A stretch of DNA of 64,000 bases from Campylobacter sp. RM5004 (GCF_022369455.1 NZ_CP059599.1:1082409-1146408); one strand, 5' to 3'. Shown: positions 51,657 through 62,042, numbered from the stretch's first letter. Program-made: numbers and translations. The notes: a model not told the origin generated them from the sequence alone.

Positions 51657-52151
51657 TTATAAATATTTTTTGATACTTTCAACCCAAGCATTAATTCTTG
51701 CTTCGTTTTTATCACCATCAGCTTTATCAAGGCAAAGTCCTCTTAAAGCGTTTCCATGCTGAAGTCTTGAGAAAGTGTATTTATAATCACTTGAACAAAC
51801 TTCACCTATAAATCTTACTCCACTAAACGCTAATTTATCATAAAAATCAGCTACACCCGAACAAAAACTATCAGGATGTCTTTCTTGTCCGCCAACACCT
51901 ACAATAGCTACATTTTTATCACTAAAATCAATAGTATTTAATAATTTTACCTTGCTTCCCCAATCTTCTGCAAGTGCTCCAAAGAAATAGCTTGAGCTCA
52001 TTAAAACTAAAGTTTTATATTCTGCTAATGCGTTTATTTCAACATCTTTAATATTTATAACATCAGCACCGATTTTTGCTGCGATTTGCTCTGCGAAAGC
52101 TTTTGTTGTGCCGCCTTTTGTAGCGTAAAAAATACCAACTTTTTTCATCAT
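51657..52151 (-). CDS. fldA: Flavodoxin
   Basis: 164 residues. FMN phosphate loop YATKGGTTKAFAE (about 9-21), SSYFFGALAEDW and GVGGQERHPDSFCSGV. It is the expected electron acceptor for the 2-oxoglutarate (oor) and pyruvate oxidoreductases of Campylobacter. AAGGAG before the ATG. Confidence 0.95.
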   Translation of the reverse strand: MMKKVGIFYATKGGTTKAFAEQIAAKIGADVINIKDVEINALAEYKTLVLMSSSYFFGALAEDWGSKVKLLNTIDFSDKNVAIVGVGGQERHPDSFCSGVADFYDKLAFSGVRFIGEVCSSDYKYTFSRLQHGNALRGLCLDKADGDKNEARINAWVESIKKYL

Positions 52152-52221
52152 TTCTCCTTGTAATTAAATTGTGTTTTTATTCTAGCCTAAAGAAGATAAT
52201 CTTTGTGTTAAATTAGTCTTG

Positions 52222-52254
52222 GAATTTGAAATAGGAATTTCCTATTTCAAATTC
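52222..52254 (-). terminator. Hairpin after the DASS transporter gene
   Basis: GAATTTGAAATAGG, five bases, CCTATTTCAAATTC: a 14-base perfect stem 10 bases past the stop. AT-rich and with little T-run, so it may stabilise the mRNA end. Confidence 0.7.
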
Positions 52255-52264
52255 TTTAAAAAAA

Positions 52265-53848
52265 TTAATAAAATCCTAGTATTTTCCACCATACTAAGCC
52301 AACGCAAATCATTACTACAATATCAACAACGCTTACTATAAATCCTACTATCCACCATCTATTAAGACTTACATAACCACTTCCAAAAACCACTGGTGCA
52401 GTTCCTGTCGCATAATGAGTTAGTGCCATCATAATATTTCCTGCGGCTGCTAGCATAAAAGCATATAGCATAGGCGGTGCTCCTAAATCAAGCCCCGTTT
52501 TATAAAACACTAAAAACATCGCTGAAATATGAGCCGTTGTGCTAGCAAAAAAGTAATGAGAATATAAAAATGCTAAGGTAAAAAATATCATAATAAAAGT
52601 AGTGCTAAGTCCTAAAGATGAAGCTGCTAATTTTAATTCTTGACCTAAAAACGCAGCTAAGCCTAATTTATCAAGCATAGTTGCAAGCATAATTAAAGCA
52701 GCAAACCATACTAAAGTATCCCATGCAGTTTTTTCTGCTAATAATTCATCATATTTTAAAACCCCAGTTAAAAGTGCAATCGCAAGTCCTAGGGCAGCAA
52801 CACTAGCAGGATCAAAACTTAAAGCCTTTGAATACTCGCTAAAGCCAAACCAATTAGCAAAATTACTAGGCATTCCAGCCCATAAAAATAAGCATAATCC
52901 AAAAATACTAAGCATGATTTTTTCATCTAAACTAAACTTACCCATAGCTGCTAATTCTTTTTTAGCAAGTTCTCTTGCATCAGGTGTTTGTTTTAGCTCA
53001 GGCGGACTTAAAAAATATATCACTAAAGGCATTAGTAATATTGCACACATACCAGGAACAAACATTCCTAAAGCCCACTGCCCCCATGTAATGCTAATGT
53101 TTGCGTTTGTTGCATCTGAGATTAATTTTACTACAAGTGGATTTGGTGCAGTTGCAGTGATAAACATAGCAGATGTAATTGGATTTGATTGATAATTTAC
53201 AAGGCTAAGATATGTTCCTGCTTTATTTTGTGTAGGACTATTTGGCTCTGAACCTAAAGCTTTAGCAATCGATTGAACGATAGGATTAATAATACCACCA
53301 CCCCTTGCTGTATTTGATGGAGTAATAGGAGCTAAGAATACTTCGCTTAAAGCAATTGAATATCCTATGCCTAAAGTTTTTTTACCAAATATACTTAAAA
53401 AATAAAACGCTAATCTTCTTCCAAGACCAGTTTTAATAATACCACGAGCAAGCATAATTGATATAACTATAAGCCAAATTAAGCTATTTGAAAACGCACT
53501 TAAAGCATCTTTAATAGCAGCTTTGCTTCTTGCAGCACCACTAATATCAGCACCCACACTAATTGTGCTGATTGCAACAAATGCAATAGCTATTAAGCTA
53601 ACTGCACCAAGTGGCATAACCTTTAAGATAATACATAAAATCGTAGCTATAAAGCAACCTAAATAAATCCATGCAAGTCTAGCATCACTTAAACTTAAAC
53701 TAAATATTTTTTCACTTGAAAAATCAGGATGAGCTTTTAATAAAGCTGCTTGTTTTATAGAAACTAAACTTTCAGGAACCGGAATAAAAACAAAAGAAAG
53801 AGCTATTAATATACATAAAATAGCTAATGGAATTTTGTCCTTTGACAT
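52265..53848 (-). CDS. DASS-family anion/dicarboxylate transporter
   Basis: 527 residues, about 12-14 spans. Signature regions APITPSNTARGGGIINPIV and NYQSNPITSAMFITATAPNPLV mark a DASS (CitT/SodiT-like) carrier. Located beside the 2-oxoglutarate and succinate genes, so a C4/C5 dicarboxylate or citrate is likely. A terminator lies before its start, so it has its own promoter or relies on read-through. Confidence 0.88.
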   Translation of the reverse strand: MSKDKIPLAILCILIALSFVFIPVPESLVSIKQAALLKAHPDFSSEKIFSLSLSDARLAWIYLGCFIATILCIILKVMPLGAVSLIAIAFVAISTISVGADISGAARSKAAIKDALSAFSNSLIWLIVISIMLARGIIKTGLGRRLAFYFLSIFGKKTLGIGYSIALSEVFLAPITPSNTARGGGIINPIVQSIAKALGSEPNSPTQNKAGTYLSLVNYQSNPITSAMFITATAPNPLVVKLISDATNANISITWGQWALGMFVPGMCAILLMPLVIYFLSPPELKQTPDARELAKKELAAMGKFSLDEKIMLSIFGLCLFLWAGMPSNFANWFGFSEYSKALSFDPASVAALGLAIALLTGVLKYDELLAEKTAWDTLVWFAALIMLATMLDKLGLAAFLGQELKLAASSLGLSTTFIMIFFTLAFLYSHYFFASTTAHISAMFLVFYKTGLDLGAPPMLYAFMLAAAGNIMMALTHYATGTAPVVFGSGYVSLNRWWIVGFIVSVVDIVVMICVGLVWWKILGFY

Positions 53849-53864
53849 AAGTTTTCCTTAAAAA

Positions 53865-53880
53865 GCCCCATTTAAGGGGC
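53865..53880 (-). terminator. Terminator after oorC
   Basis: GCCCC, six bases, GGGGC followed on the minus strand by TTTTT; nine bases past the oorC stop. Confidence 0.85.
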
Positions 53881-53889
53881 GAAATTAAA

Positions 53890-54462
53890 TTATTCTCCTA
53901 AAGCTTCTTTAGCGTATTTAATACCTAAATCATAAGCTTTAGCATTTGCATCACGAGTTTTTGCTGGAACGTGGCTTAACATTACTTCTTTTACAGCTTC
54001 AATATCCATACATTTACTCATATAAACAGCAATTGCAAGCGCTACAACTGATTGAGTTGCAACATTTCCAACTTCATCTTTTGCTATTGTAATAATAGGA
54101 ATTTCAATTATTTTAAATTTTTTCCTATCTTCTTCGCTAGGTTTTACAAGGTTTGGTTCAACTACTATAATACCACCTTCGCAAACGCCATCTTTAAACC
54201 CTGCATAGCCTTTTTGAGCAGTTGAAAGCATAAAAGAAATTTCTCCTTCTACTGCATAAGGAAATAATATTTCATTATCATCTAAAATAATATCAACCTT
54301 AGTTGGACCACCACGAACTTGAGAAGTATAGGTGCTTGCTTTTATAGCATAACCACCATTTTTATTGCTTCCGCCCTTTTCCATCCAAGCAGCTGCTAAA
54401 ATTTCTCCTGCGGTAATTACACCTTGTCCGCCTTCTCCACCAAATCTTAGTTGGAATTTCAT
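53890..54462 (-). CDS. oorC: 2-oxoglutarate:acceptor oxidoreductase, gamma subunit
   Basis: 190 residues. GGEGGQGVITAGEILA (7-22) and STYTSQVRGGPTKVD are family marks. Part of the CoA-acylating OorDABC complex that makes succinyl-CoA with flavodoxin or ferredoxin. Overlaps oorB by 4 bases. Confidence 0.95.
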   Translation of the reverse strand: MKFQLRFGGEGGQGVITAGEILAAAWMEKGGSNKNGGYAIKASTYTSQVRGGPTKVDIILDDNEILFPYAVEGEISFMLSTAQKGYAGFKDGVCEGGIIVVEPNLVKPSEEDRKKFKIIEIPIITIAKDEVGNVATQSVVALAIAVYMSKCMDIEAVKEVMLSHVPAKTRDANAKAYDLGIKYAKEALGE

Positions 54463-55313
54463 TTAGCACCTCCTAAAGCATTTAAATCTACCATTCTATT
54501 TGCTTGTGCTGCACGGCGAACTTCTTCATAAGCTTTGCAATACTCAGGCTTAGTTTTATTCTCATATAAAATTCCTGTTGGGAATTTATTCACCCTTTCT
54601 TCTTCGCTTAATTTATCAAATTTTGATTTTTCTACTGAGCGATTACTAATCCAATCAAGCATTTGAACAGCTTCGCCCATTTTATTTTTACGACCTAGGT
54701 TAATATGGCAGTTACTAAAGCAATCAATAAAACTATAACCTTCATGGCTCATTGCTTTATAAATCATATTCTCAAGCTTATTTGCTTCAATTACATTACC
54801 ACGAGCAATAAAGCTAGCACCTGCAGCTTTTACAAGCTCACAAGCATCAAAACTTGGGTCAATATTACCAAATTGAGCAGTAACCGTATAAAATCCTTGC
54901 GGAGTCATTGGGCTTGTTTGAGAGTTTGTAAGTCCATAAATAAAGTTATTAATCATAATATGAGTTAAATCTATATTTCTTCTTGCTGCATGGATTAAAT
55001 GATTACCACCGATTGCAGTTGTATCGCCATCTCCTGTTACAACGATTACATGTTTTGTAGGATTTGCTAGTTTTATACCAGTTGCATAAGCTAATGCACG
55101 ACCATGAGTAGTATGAACTGTATTGCAATTTACATAAGAGCTCATTCTACCACTACAGCCAATTCCACTAACCATACAAACATCGTTCATATCCCAGCCC
55201 ATTTTAGCAATAGCTTTAATAATACATTTTAAAACAACACCATCACCACAGCCCCAGCACCACTGAGTAGGCATTTTATCTACTCTTAGATATTCATCAT
55301 AATTAAATGACAT
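54459..55313 (-). CDS. oorB: 2-oxoglutarate:acceptor oxidoreductase, beta subunit
   Basis: 284 residues, TPP-binding half: WCWGCGDGVVLK, GIGCSGRMSSYVN, VVTGDGDTTAIGGNH and NNFIYGLTNSQTSPM. Cysteines at 19, 22 and 54-type positions would hold the 4Fe-4S cluster. Overlaps oorA by one base. Confidence 0.96.
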   Translation of the reverse strand: MSFNYDEYLRVDKMPTQWCWGCGDGVVLKCIIKAIAKMGWDMNDVCMVSGIGCSGRMSSYVNCNTVHTTHGRALAYATGIKLANPTKHVIVVTGDGDTTAIGGNHLIHAARRNIDLTHIMINNFIYGLTNSQTSPMTPQGFYTVTAQFGNIDPSFDACELVKAAGASFIARGNVIEANKLENMIYKAMSHEGYSFIDCFSNCHINLGRKNKMGEAVQMLDWISNRSVEKSKFDKLSEEERVNKFPTGILYENKTKPEYCKAYEEVRRAAQANRMVDLNALGGAK

Positions 55314-56437
55314 TAGAAACTCTCCTTTACTTTTGCTTCAATTTCACTTGGAGTAATAGGACGACCATTAGCTCTATGTAAGCTAGCAAAATCATCTCTT
55401 TTACTTGCTCTTTGAATTTCTTCTAAATATTGTCCCATATTTAGCTCTGTTACTAAAATCTTTTTAAATCTTGAACAAACTTCAGCTAATTTTTTCTCAT
55501 GCACTGGATATAAAGTAATAGGTCTAAATAAACCAACCTTATAGCCTTGTGCTCTAAGTCTAGTAATTGCTTCTTTTGCTGCACGAGATACACTACCATA
55601 AGCAATAATGCAAATATCTGCATCATCTAGCATAAATTCTTCAAATAATGCAATTTCATCAACTTTATTTTTTACCTTACCTATAAGTCTTTTCATATTG
55701 TAATCAACTATTTTTCCATCTTCTGTTGGAAAGCCTATGTCTCCATGATGAAGTCCTGTTACATGGTAGCGATAGCCTTTAAAAAATGGATTTAAAGTAG
55801 CTGGTTCGTTCATTTCTGCTTTATATGGCTTATATTCTTTAGGATCACCTGTAAATTCACGGCGTGGTTCTATTTTTAAATCTTTTATTTCAGGTAAAAT
55901 TGCCTTACCATTCATATGTCCAACCGTTTCATCCATTAATAAAAACACTGGAGTTGAATATTTGTTCGCATAATTAAATGCAGTAATTGTTAGATTATAG
56001 CTTTCTTCTAAGCTTGCAGGTGCAATAGCAATACTTGCCATATCGCCATGGCTTGGAGATTTAGCTTGAAACAAATCACCTTGAGCAACACGAGTTGGTA
56101 AGCCAGTTGAAGGTCCTCCACGCATAACGTTTACTATAACAATTGGAATCTCAGCTATATAAGCAAGTCCGATTTGCTCTGATTTAAGGCTAATTCCTGG
56201 ACCACTACTTGCTGTCATTGCTTTTGCACCACTCATAGCAGCACCTAAAGCAACACTAATTCCACTTATTTCATCTTCCATTTGTATAAATGTTCCATTA
56301 TTTTTTGGTAAAAGATGGCTTAATTCATGAGCTATTTCACTACTTGGAGTGATAGGATAGCCACCAAAAAATGTGCAACCACAATCAATTGCAGCTTGAG
56401 CTATTAGGTTATTTCCTGTTGATATTACTTCTCTCAT
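55313..56437 (-). CDS. oorA: 2-oxoglutarate:acceptor oxidoreductase, alpha subunit
   Basis: 374 residues. GYPITPSSEIAHELS, GAAMSGAKAMTASSGPG and the transketolase-type C-terminal VGLFRPITLYPVHEKKL. Binds substrate and CoA with OorB. Confidence 0.96.
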   Translation of the reverse strand: MREVISTGNNLIAQAAIDCGCTFFGGYPITPSSEIAHELSHLLPKNNGTFIQMEDEISGISVALGAAMSGAKAMTASSGPGISLKSEQIGLAYIAEIPIVIVNVMRGGPSTGLPTRVAQGDLFQAKSPSHGDMASIAIAPASLEESYNLTITAFNYANKYSTPVFLLMDETVGHMNGKAILPEIKDLKIEPRREFTGDPKEYKPYKAEMNEPATLNPFFKGYRYHVTGLHHGDIGFPTEDGKIVDYNMKRLIGKVKNKVDEIALFEEFMLDDADICIIAYGSVSRAAKEAITRLRAQGYKVGLFRPITLYPVHEKKLAEVCSRFKKILVTELNMGQYLEEIQRASKRDDFASLHRANGRPITPSEIEAKVKESF

Positions 56438-56439
56438 TG

Positions 56440-56742
56440 TTACGCCTTTAACTTTTTAAAATTATTAGCTTTAATTGCTGCAGCTCTGTCTTTGCCTTCT
56501 TGAGAAGGTTTTGCAAACTTAAAGCTCTTAGCATCAGCAACATTAATCGCAAAATCAGGGCAGTGATTTTCACAATCTCTACATCCAATACATGATTCTG
56601 GATTAACCACTTCAATCATTTGACCAAGCACTGCACTTGGCTCATCCCTCATAGCAATAACACCCATAGGACAATAGCTTACGCATATACTACAGGCTTT
56701 ACATCTTTTCTCATCAACCCATACAGGAGCGTTAGTTTCCAT
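56440..56742 (-). CDS. oorD: 2-oxoglutarate:acceptor oxidoreductase, ferredoxin-like delta subunit
   Basis: 100 residues with two 4Fe-4S motifs, CKACSICVSYCP and CIGCRDCENHCP. Carries electrons from OorB outward. AAAGGAAAAC before the ATG. First gene of oorDABC. Confidence 0.96.
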   Translation of the reverse strand: METNAPVWVDEKRCKACSICVSYCPMGVIAMRDEPSAVLGQMIEVVNPESCIGCRDCENHCPDFAINVADAKSFKFAKPSQEGKDRAAAIKANNFKKLKA

Positions 56743-56760
56743 TTGTTTTCCTTTCTTTTA

Positions 56761-56777
56761 CCTAGCCAAAGGCTAGG
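56761..56777 (-). other. GC-rich hairpin in the oorD leader
   Basis: CCTAGCC, three bases, GGCTAGG between sucD and oorD. There is no T-run on the minus strand, so it is more likely an RNA processing or stability element that sets the oor:suc expression ratio than a full terminator. Confidence 0.6.
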
Positions 56778-56784
56778 ATTTAAA

Positions 56785-57654
56785 TTACTTTAAAATTTCT
56801 TTGATTTTTTTACCGATATCTGCAGGAGAATCAACTACATGAACGCCATAGCTCTTTAAAGCTTCTTTTTTAGCAGCAGCACTCTCATCAGCACTTCCAA
56901 CTATTGCACCAGCGTGACCCATTCTTTTACCTTTTGGAGCTGTTGCACCAGCAATAAATGCTACAACTGGCTTAGTGATATTTTCTTTTATAAATTTAGC
57001 AGCTTCAACTTCTAAGCTTCCACCAATTTCGCCTATCATAACAATAGCTTTCGTTTGCTCATCTTTTTCAAACTCAGCTAATAATTCTTTATAAGCAAGT
57101 CCTATAATTGGATCTCCACCAATTCCAACTGCAGTTGTAATTCCGTATCCACCTAAAACAACTTGATTTGCTGCTTCGTAAGTTAATGTTCCACTTTTTG
57201 AAATTACGCCGATATTTCCTTTTTTAAATATAAAGCCTGGCATAATTCCTAATTTACATTCATCTGCTGTAATAATTCCTGGGCAGTTTGGTCCTATAAT
57301 TTTCATACCTTTTTTATTTGCATAAGCTTTTGCAAACATCATATCTTTTACAGGAGTGTGTTCTGTAATTACAACTGCAAGTTTAATACCTGCATCAGCT
57401 GCTTCAATAATACTATCGCCAACAGCAAACGGAGGAACGAAAATTAAGCTTGTATCAGCACCAGTTTTACTAACTGCTTCTTTAACTGTATCAAATACAG
57501 GTTTTCCAAGATGAGTTTCTCCACCTTTAAACGGAGTTACACCACCAACAATATTTGTGCCATAAGCAATGCATTGCTCTGCGTGAAATGTAGCTTCTTT
57601 ACCTGTAAAGCCTTGAACTATTACTTTTGTATTTTTATTTACCAATATACTCAT
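56785..57654 (-). CDS. sucD: Succinyl-CoA synthetase alpha subunit
   Basis: 289 residues. CoA-binding [41 protein letters not shown], and the phospho-histidine segment [14 protein letters not shown] upstream. Ten bases from sucC. Confidence 0.96.
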   Translation of the reverse strand: MSILVNKNTKVIVQGFTGKEATFHAEQCIAYGTNIVGGVTPFKGGETHLGKPVFDTVKEAVSKTGADTSLIFVPPFAVGDSIIEAADAGIKLAVVITEHTPVKDMMFAKAYANKKGMKIIGPNCPGIITADECKLGIMPGFIFKKGNIGVISKSGTLTYEAANQVVLGGYGITTAVGIGGDPIIGLAYKELLAEFEKDEQTKAIVMIGEIGGSLEVEAAKFIKENITKPVVAFIAGATAPKGKRMGHAGAIVGSADESAAAKKEALKSYGVHVVDSPADIGKKIKEILK

Positions 57655-57664
57655 TATTTTCTCC

Positions 57665-58828
57665 TTACTTTACTAAGCTTTTTACGATTTCAGCACCATT
57701 TGCAAAGTCTGTTGCTGCGTGAATATTTTTAAGACCTGAATTGTCTAAAATCTCTTTTGCTTCTTTAGCGTTTGTTCCATCTAGGCGAACAACCACAGGA
57801 ATATCAATTTGCGTTGTTTTAGTAGCTTCTAATACACCATTTGCAATTCTATCGCATCTTACGATACCACCAAAGATATTGATAAAGATTACTTTTACAT
57901 TTTTATCTCTCATAATAATTTCAAATGCTTTTGCAACCGTTTCAGCACTTGCTCCACCACCAACATCTAAGAAGTTTGCAGGTTTGCAACCACTATAATT
58001 AATAATATCCATTGTAGCCATTGCTAAACCTGCACCATTTACCATACAAGCTACATCACCATCAAGTTTTACATAACTTAAGCCATATTTACTAGCTTCA
58101 AGTTCAGCTGGGTTTTCTTCTGTTTCATCTTTTAATTCTGCAATATCAGGATTTCTATAAAGACCACTATCATCAAAACTCATTTTTGCATCAAGCGCGA
58201 AAAATTCACCTTCAGCAGTTTTTATAAGTGGATTTATCTCAACTAAATTAGCATCTTTTGCTAGATATAATTTATATAATTTATCAATGAAAGTGATTAG
58301 TTTTTTACCTTCATCTTTATTTAGTCCTAGAACTTTTACAACTTCAAGTCCATGAAACATTTTAAAGCCGATTGCTGGATCAATTGTAACTTTTGCTATT
58401 TTTTCTGGTTGCTCTGCTGCAACTTTTTCTATATCCATACCACCTTCGCTTGATGCTATGATTGTGATTTTTTCTTCCATTCTATTAAATAATAATGCTA
58501 AATAATATTCTTTTTCTATATTTGCACCGCTTTCAATATAAAGCTTTCTAACAAGTTTTCCTTCAGGTCCTGTTTGATGAGTTACAAGGTTCATTCCTAA
58601 GATTTTTTCAGCATACATTTTAACTTCATCTAAACTCTTAGCGATTTTTACACCGCCACCAAGACCACGACCACCTGCGTGGATTTGAGCTTTAACAGCC
58701 CAAACACTTCCACCTAATTCTTTAGCATTAGCTACTGCTTCTTCAACACTAAATGCAACCTTACCTTTTAATGTAGGCACACCAAACTTAGCAAAAATTT
58801 CTTTTGCTTGATACTCGTGTATATTCAT
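57665..58828 (-). CDS. sucC: Succinyl-CoA synthetase beta subunit
   Basis: 387 residues. [18 protein letters not shown] start, [17 protein letters not shown]-grasp loop, [10 protein letters not shown] and [21 protein letters not shown]-type C-terminal. AAGGAG upstream. Follows icd after 9 bases. Confidence 0.96.
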   Translation of the reverse strand: MNIHEYQAKEIFAKFGVPTLKGKVAFSVEEAVANAKELGGSVWAVKAQIHAGGRGLGGGVKIAKSLDEVKMYAEKILGMNLVTHQTGPEGKLVRKLYIESGANIEKEYYLALLFNRMEEKITIIASSEGGMDIEKVAAEQPEKIAKVTIDPAIGFKMFHGLEVVKVLGLNKDEGKKLITFIDKLYKLYLAKDANLVEINPLIKTAEGEFFALDAKMSFDDSGLYRNPDIAELKDETEENPAELEASKYGLSYVKLDGDVACMVNGAGLAMATMDIINYSGCKPANFLDVGGGASAETVAKAFEIIMRDKNVKVIFINIFGGIVRCDRIANGVLEATKTTQIDIPVVVRLDGTNAKEAKEILDNSGLKNIHAATDFANGAEIVKSLVK

Positions 58829-58837
58829 TTTTACTCC

Positions 58838-61009
58838 TTAAATTGATTTTATAATATTATTAAATGTAACACTTGGTCTCATGATTTTTTCAGCTACTTC
58901 GCCTAAAACATAATAACCATCTAAATCCACAGCTTTTCCTTCTTCATTCATATATTCTTCAATAATTTTAGAAGAATTTGAATTCAGATTTTCAGCAATG
59001 TTTTTGAAGTGATTTTTCATATTTTCATCTTTATTTTGCTTAGCAAGTGCATTTGCTAAATAAATTGCAAAATAAACATGACTTGTTCTATTATCATTTT
59101 CTTTTGCATTTCTACTAGGTGCTTTATTTTCATTTAAATAAGAAGCAATTGCTTCATCAAAAGCTTCAGCTAAAACCATAGCCTTAGCATTTCCTTTATT
59201 TCCTTCAAATTCTAATGAGCTTTGAAGTGCTAAAAACTCACCTAAGCTATCCCATCTTAAGTGATTTTCTGTAATTACTTGTTCTACTTGTTTTGGAGCT
59301 GAACCACCAGCACCTGTTTCAAACATTGCTCCACCATTTAACATAGGAACAATTGAAAGCATTTTTGCACTTGTGCCTAATTCTAAAATTGGGAAAAGGT
59401 CTGTTAAATAATCTCTTAAAACGTTTCCTGTAATTGATATGCAGTTTTTACCACTTCTAATTATTTCTAAACTTTTTTTGCAAGCTTCATAAGGACTTAA
59501 GATTAAGAAAGTTTCTCCTAATTCTTTTTTAACCAAATCAATAATTATTCTATCGCTTGCTCTTTTGCTATCAAGCCAGAATATTCCTTGCTCGCCACTT
59601 AACTCACATCTTTGTTTTGCAAGTTTTATCCAGTTAGCTATCGCATCAGGTTTAGCTAGATTTATTCTATAAATATCGCCTTTTTTAACATCATGTGAAA
59701 TTAAAACTTCGCCATTTAGTTCTATTTGATATGTAGCGTCTAAGTCAGCTATGAAAGTTTTATCATGTGAGCCGTATTCTTGAGCTTTTTTAGCCATTAA
59801 ACCAACGTTGCTAACCGAACCAACCACGCTTGGATTAATTGCACCATTTGCTCTCATATCATCTAACACAGCCTTGTAAATAGTTGCATAAGTTTGATCA
59901 GGGATAACTGCATTTGTATCCATTTCATTGCCATTTTTATCCCATAACTTAGCACCATTTTTAAGCATTGCAGGCATTGAAGCATCAACTATTACATCGC
60001 TTGGAACGTGAAGATTTGTTATGCCCTTGTCAGAATTTACCATTGAAATTGGAGCTCTTGTATTTAAAATCTCTTCATATCTTTTTAGGATTTGCTCTTT
60101 TTTGCTTGAGTTTTCAACCTTGCTTAAAAGTTCGCTTAAGCCGTTGTTTGGATTTATTCCTAATTTTGCAAACTCATCACTAAACTCAGCAAATAAGTCT
60201 TTAAAATATACCTTAAGCGCATGAGCGAATAACACAGGATCACTTACCTTCATCATTGTAGCTTTTAAATGAAGTGAGAATAAAATATCTTCTTTTTTGC
60301 AAAGCTCTATTTGTTTTTCATAAAATTCATCTAATTTTGCAACATTCATAAAAGTTGCATCCATTACTTCGCCACTTACAACTTCAAATGATTTTAGTTC
60401 AGTTTTTACACCATTTACAACTTTAAATAATCTTACAGTGCCATTTTCTTTAACTAAAACAGCTTTTTCATTTGAGAAAAAGTCATCGCTATTCATACAA
60501 CTTACAAGGCTTTTACTATCTTTACTAAAGTTTTTAGTCTTATAAGGATTTGCTTTTGCATAGTCTTTAACAGCTTTTGTGCTTCTTCTATCTGAGTTTC
60601 CTTGTCTTAAAACAGGATTTACTGCTGAGCCTAAAACTTTTGCATATTTTTCTTTAATAGCCTTTTCTTCATCATTTTTTGGCTCATCTGGATAATTTGG
60701 AACATTTATTCCTTTACTTTGCAATTCTTTTATGCAAGCTTTAAGCTGTGGGATTGATGCTGAAATATTTGGTGTTTTAATAACATTAGCACCATCTTTT
60801 TTAACAAGCTCTCCTAAATGAGCTAAAGCATCTTCGCACTTTTGTCCATTTAAGCACTCAGGAAAACTAGACATAACTCTAGCAGCAAGTGAAATATCTG
60901 CAACTTCAACTTCTAAATTAGCATGCTTTAAAAAAGCCTTTGCTATCGGTAAAAAGCTAAGAGTAGCAAGTGCCGGTGATTCGTCTGTGAAAGTATAAAC
61001 AATACTCAT
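58838..61009 (-). CDS. icd: Isocitrate dehydrogenase, monomeric type (NADP)
   Basis: 723 residues, the size and sequence of monomeric IDH (TDESPALATLSFLPI, NPVLRQGNSDRRSTKAVK, MVNSDKGITNLHVPSDVI, YGSHDKTF, SARNAKENDNRTSHVY-type end). Supplies 2-oxoglutarate to OorDABC. Its ribosome site lies within a palindrome (61017-61038). The mdh gene that follows icd in C. jejuni is absent here. Confidence 0.96.
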   Translation of the reverse strand: MSIVYTFTDESPALATLSFLPIAKAFLKHANLEVEVADISLAARVMSSFPECLNGQKCEDALAHLGELVKKDGANVIKTPNISASIPQLKACIKELQSKGINVPNYPDEPKNDEEKAIKEKYAKVLGSAVNPVLRQGNSDRRSTKAVKDYAKANPYKTKNFSKDSKSLVSCMNSDDFFSNEKAVLVKENGTVRLFKVVNGVKTELKSFEVVSGEVMDATFMNVAKLDEFYEKQIELCKKEDILFSLHLKATMMKVSDPVLFAHALKVYFKDLFAEFSDEFAKLGINPNNGLSELLSKVENSSKKEQILKRYEEILNTRAPISMVNSDKGITNLHVPSDVIVDASMPAMLKNGAKLWDKNGNEMDTNAVIPDQTYATIYKAVLDDMRANGAINPSVVGSVSNVGLMAKKAQEYGSHDKTFIADLDATYQIELNGEVLISHDVKKGDIYRINLAKPDAIANWIKLAKQRCELSGEQGIFWLDSKRASDRIIIDLVKKELGETFLILSPYEACKKSLEIIRSGKNCISITGNVLRDYLTDLFPILELGTSAKMLSIVPMLNGGAMFETGAGGSAPKQVEQVITENHLRWDSLGEFLALQSSLEFEGNKGNAKAMVLAEAFDEAIASYLNENKAPSRNAKENDNRTSHVYFAIYLANALAKQNKDENMKNHFKNIAENLNSNSSKIIEEYMNEEGKAVDLDGYYVLGEVAEKIMRPSVTFNNIIKSI

Positions 61010-61016
61010 TTTAACT

Positions 61017-61038
61017 CCTTTAAATTTGAATTTAAAGG
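61017..61038 (-). promoter_or_regulatory. Palindrome covering the icd ribosome site
   Basis: CCTTTAAATT, two bases, AATTTAAAGG. On the minus strand the second arm contains AAAGG of the icd Shine-Dalgarno (AAAGGAG, then TTAAA and the ATG), so a hairpin could hide the site. Confidence 0.5.
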
Positions 61039-61091
61039 AATGTATTACTACTCGGTAAATGGCAAGTAAGTGAATAAAAAAGCTAACTAGA

Positions 61092-62042
61092 CTATCTTTG
61101 TCTAGCTACTTCTTGCTCGTGAGCTTGTAAAGTTGTGTTAAACTTGTGAGTTCCCGTTTTTTTATCTCTCATAAAATATAAATAATTTGTCTTAGCAGGA
61201 GAAATTGCTGCTAGTATTGCAGGGGTTGAAACGTTACAAATTGAAACACTTGGAAGACCTGAGTTTTTATATGAATTAAACTCTGAATTATCTTCTCTAA
61301 TCATTTGTGGTGTTACTTTTACATGTGAATTCATTCCGTAATTTAGCATTCCGTCCATTTGCAACTTCATGCCCTTATTTAATCTATTATAAATAACACT
61401 TGCTACAATAGGCATCTCACTTTCGTTTGCTGCTTCTTTTTGAATAATACTTGCAACTATAACAAAACGATAAAATTTATACTCTGTATAATCTCCAAAA
61501 ACCTTTTTGCTTATTGTTTCATTGCGTTTTTTCGTAAAATCTAGTAAATATTTTATAAATAATCTTTCGCTAATACCTAATGGAATTGAATAAGTATCAG
61601 GTGTAAGCATTCCTTCTTTTCTACTTGATTGAGAATATAATTCATCTAATAATTTATCAGGATTTAAGTTAAGCTTTTTAGCTGCAACTTCTCTTAAAAA
61701 ATATTCACTTGTTTCGCCTGGAATTAATGTAATATTTACTAAGGCTGCTTTGTTTTTCGTAAGTTCATTTAAAAACTCCCATCTTAAAAGCTGTGGTTTT
61801 GATATTGCTATCCATCCACTTTGAGGTTGTCCGAAAAATAATAATAAATATTGGTCTAATTTGCTAAATTGCAATTTTGTATTATTTAAACTTGTTATAA
61901 TCTTTGCGTTTGAGCCTTGCGGAACATATACTACTGAGTTTGACTTCACAGGTTGCAATAAATAAAACAAAATAGCTAGGATAAAGATGAAAAAAACATC
62001 TAAACACATAAATAAAATAGTAAAAAGTCTTTTTATATTCAT
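61092..62042 (-). CDS. mltG: Endolytic murein transglycosylase
   Basis: 316 residues. Signal anchor about 8-30 (ILFMCLDVFFIFILAILFYL), LysM-like region, then the YceG/MltG core IIQKEAANESEMPIVASVIY (catalytic Glu in QKEA) and LPSVSICNVSTPAILAAISP. Cuts nascent glycan strands. The start at 62042 lacks a strong ribosome site; an internal Met12 is an alternative. Confidence 0.92.
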   Translation of the reverse strand: MNIKRLFTILFMCLDVFFIFILAILFYLLQPVKSNSVVYVPQGSNAKIITSLNNTKLQFSKLDQYLLLFFGQPQSGWIAISKPQLLRWEFLNELTKNKAALVNITLIPGETSEYFLREVAAKKLNLNPDKLLDELYSQSSRKEGMLTPDTYSIPLGISERLFIKYLLDFTKKRNETISKKVFGDYTEYKFYRFVIVASIIQKEAANESEMPIVASVIYNRLNKGMKLQMDGMLNYGMNSHVKVTPQMIREDNSEFNSYKNSGLPSVSICNVSTPAILAAISPAKTNYLYFMRDKKTGTHKFNTTLQAHEQEVARQR

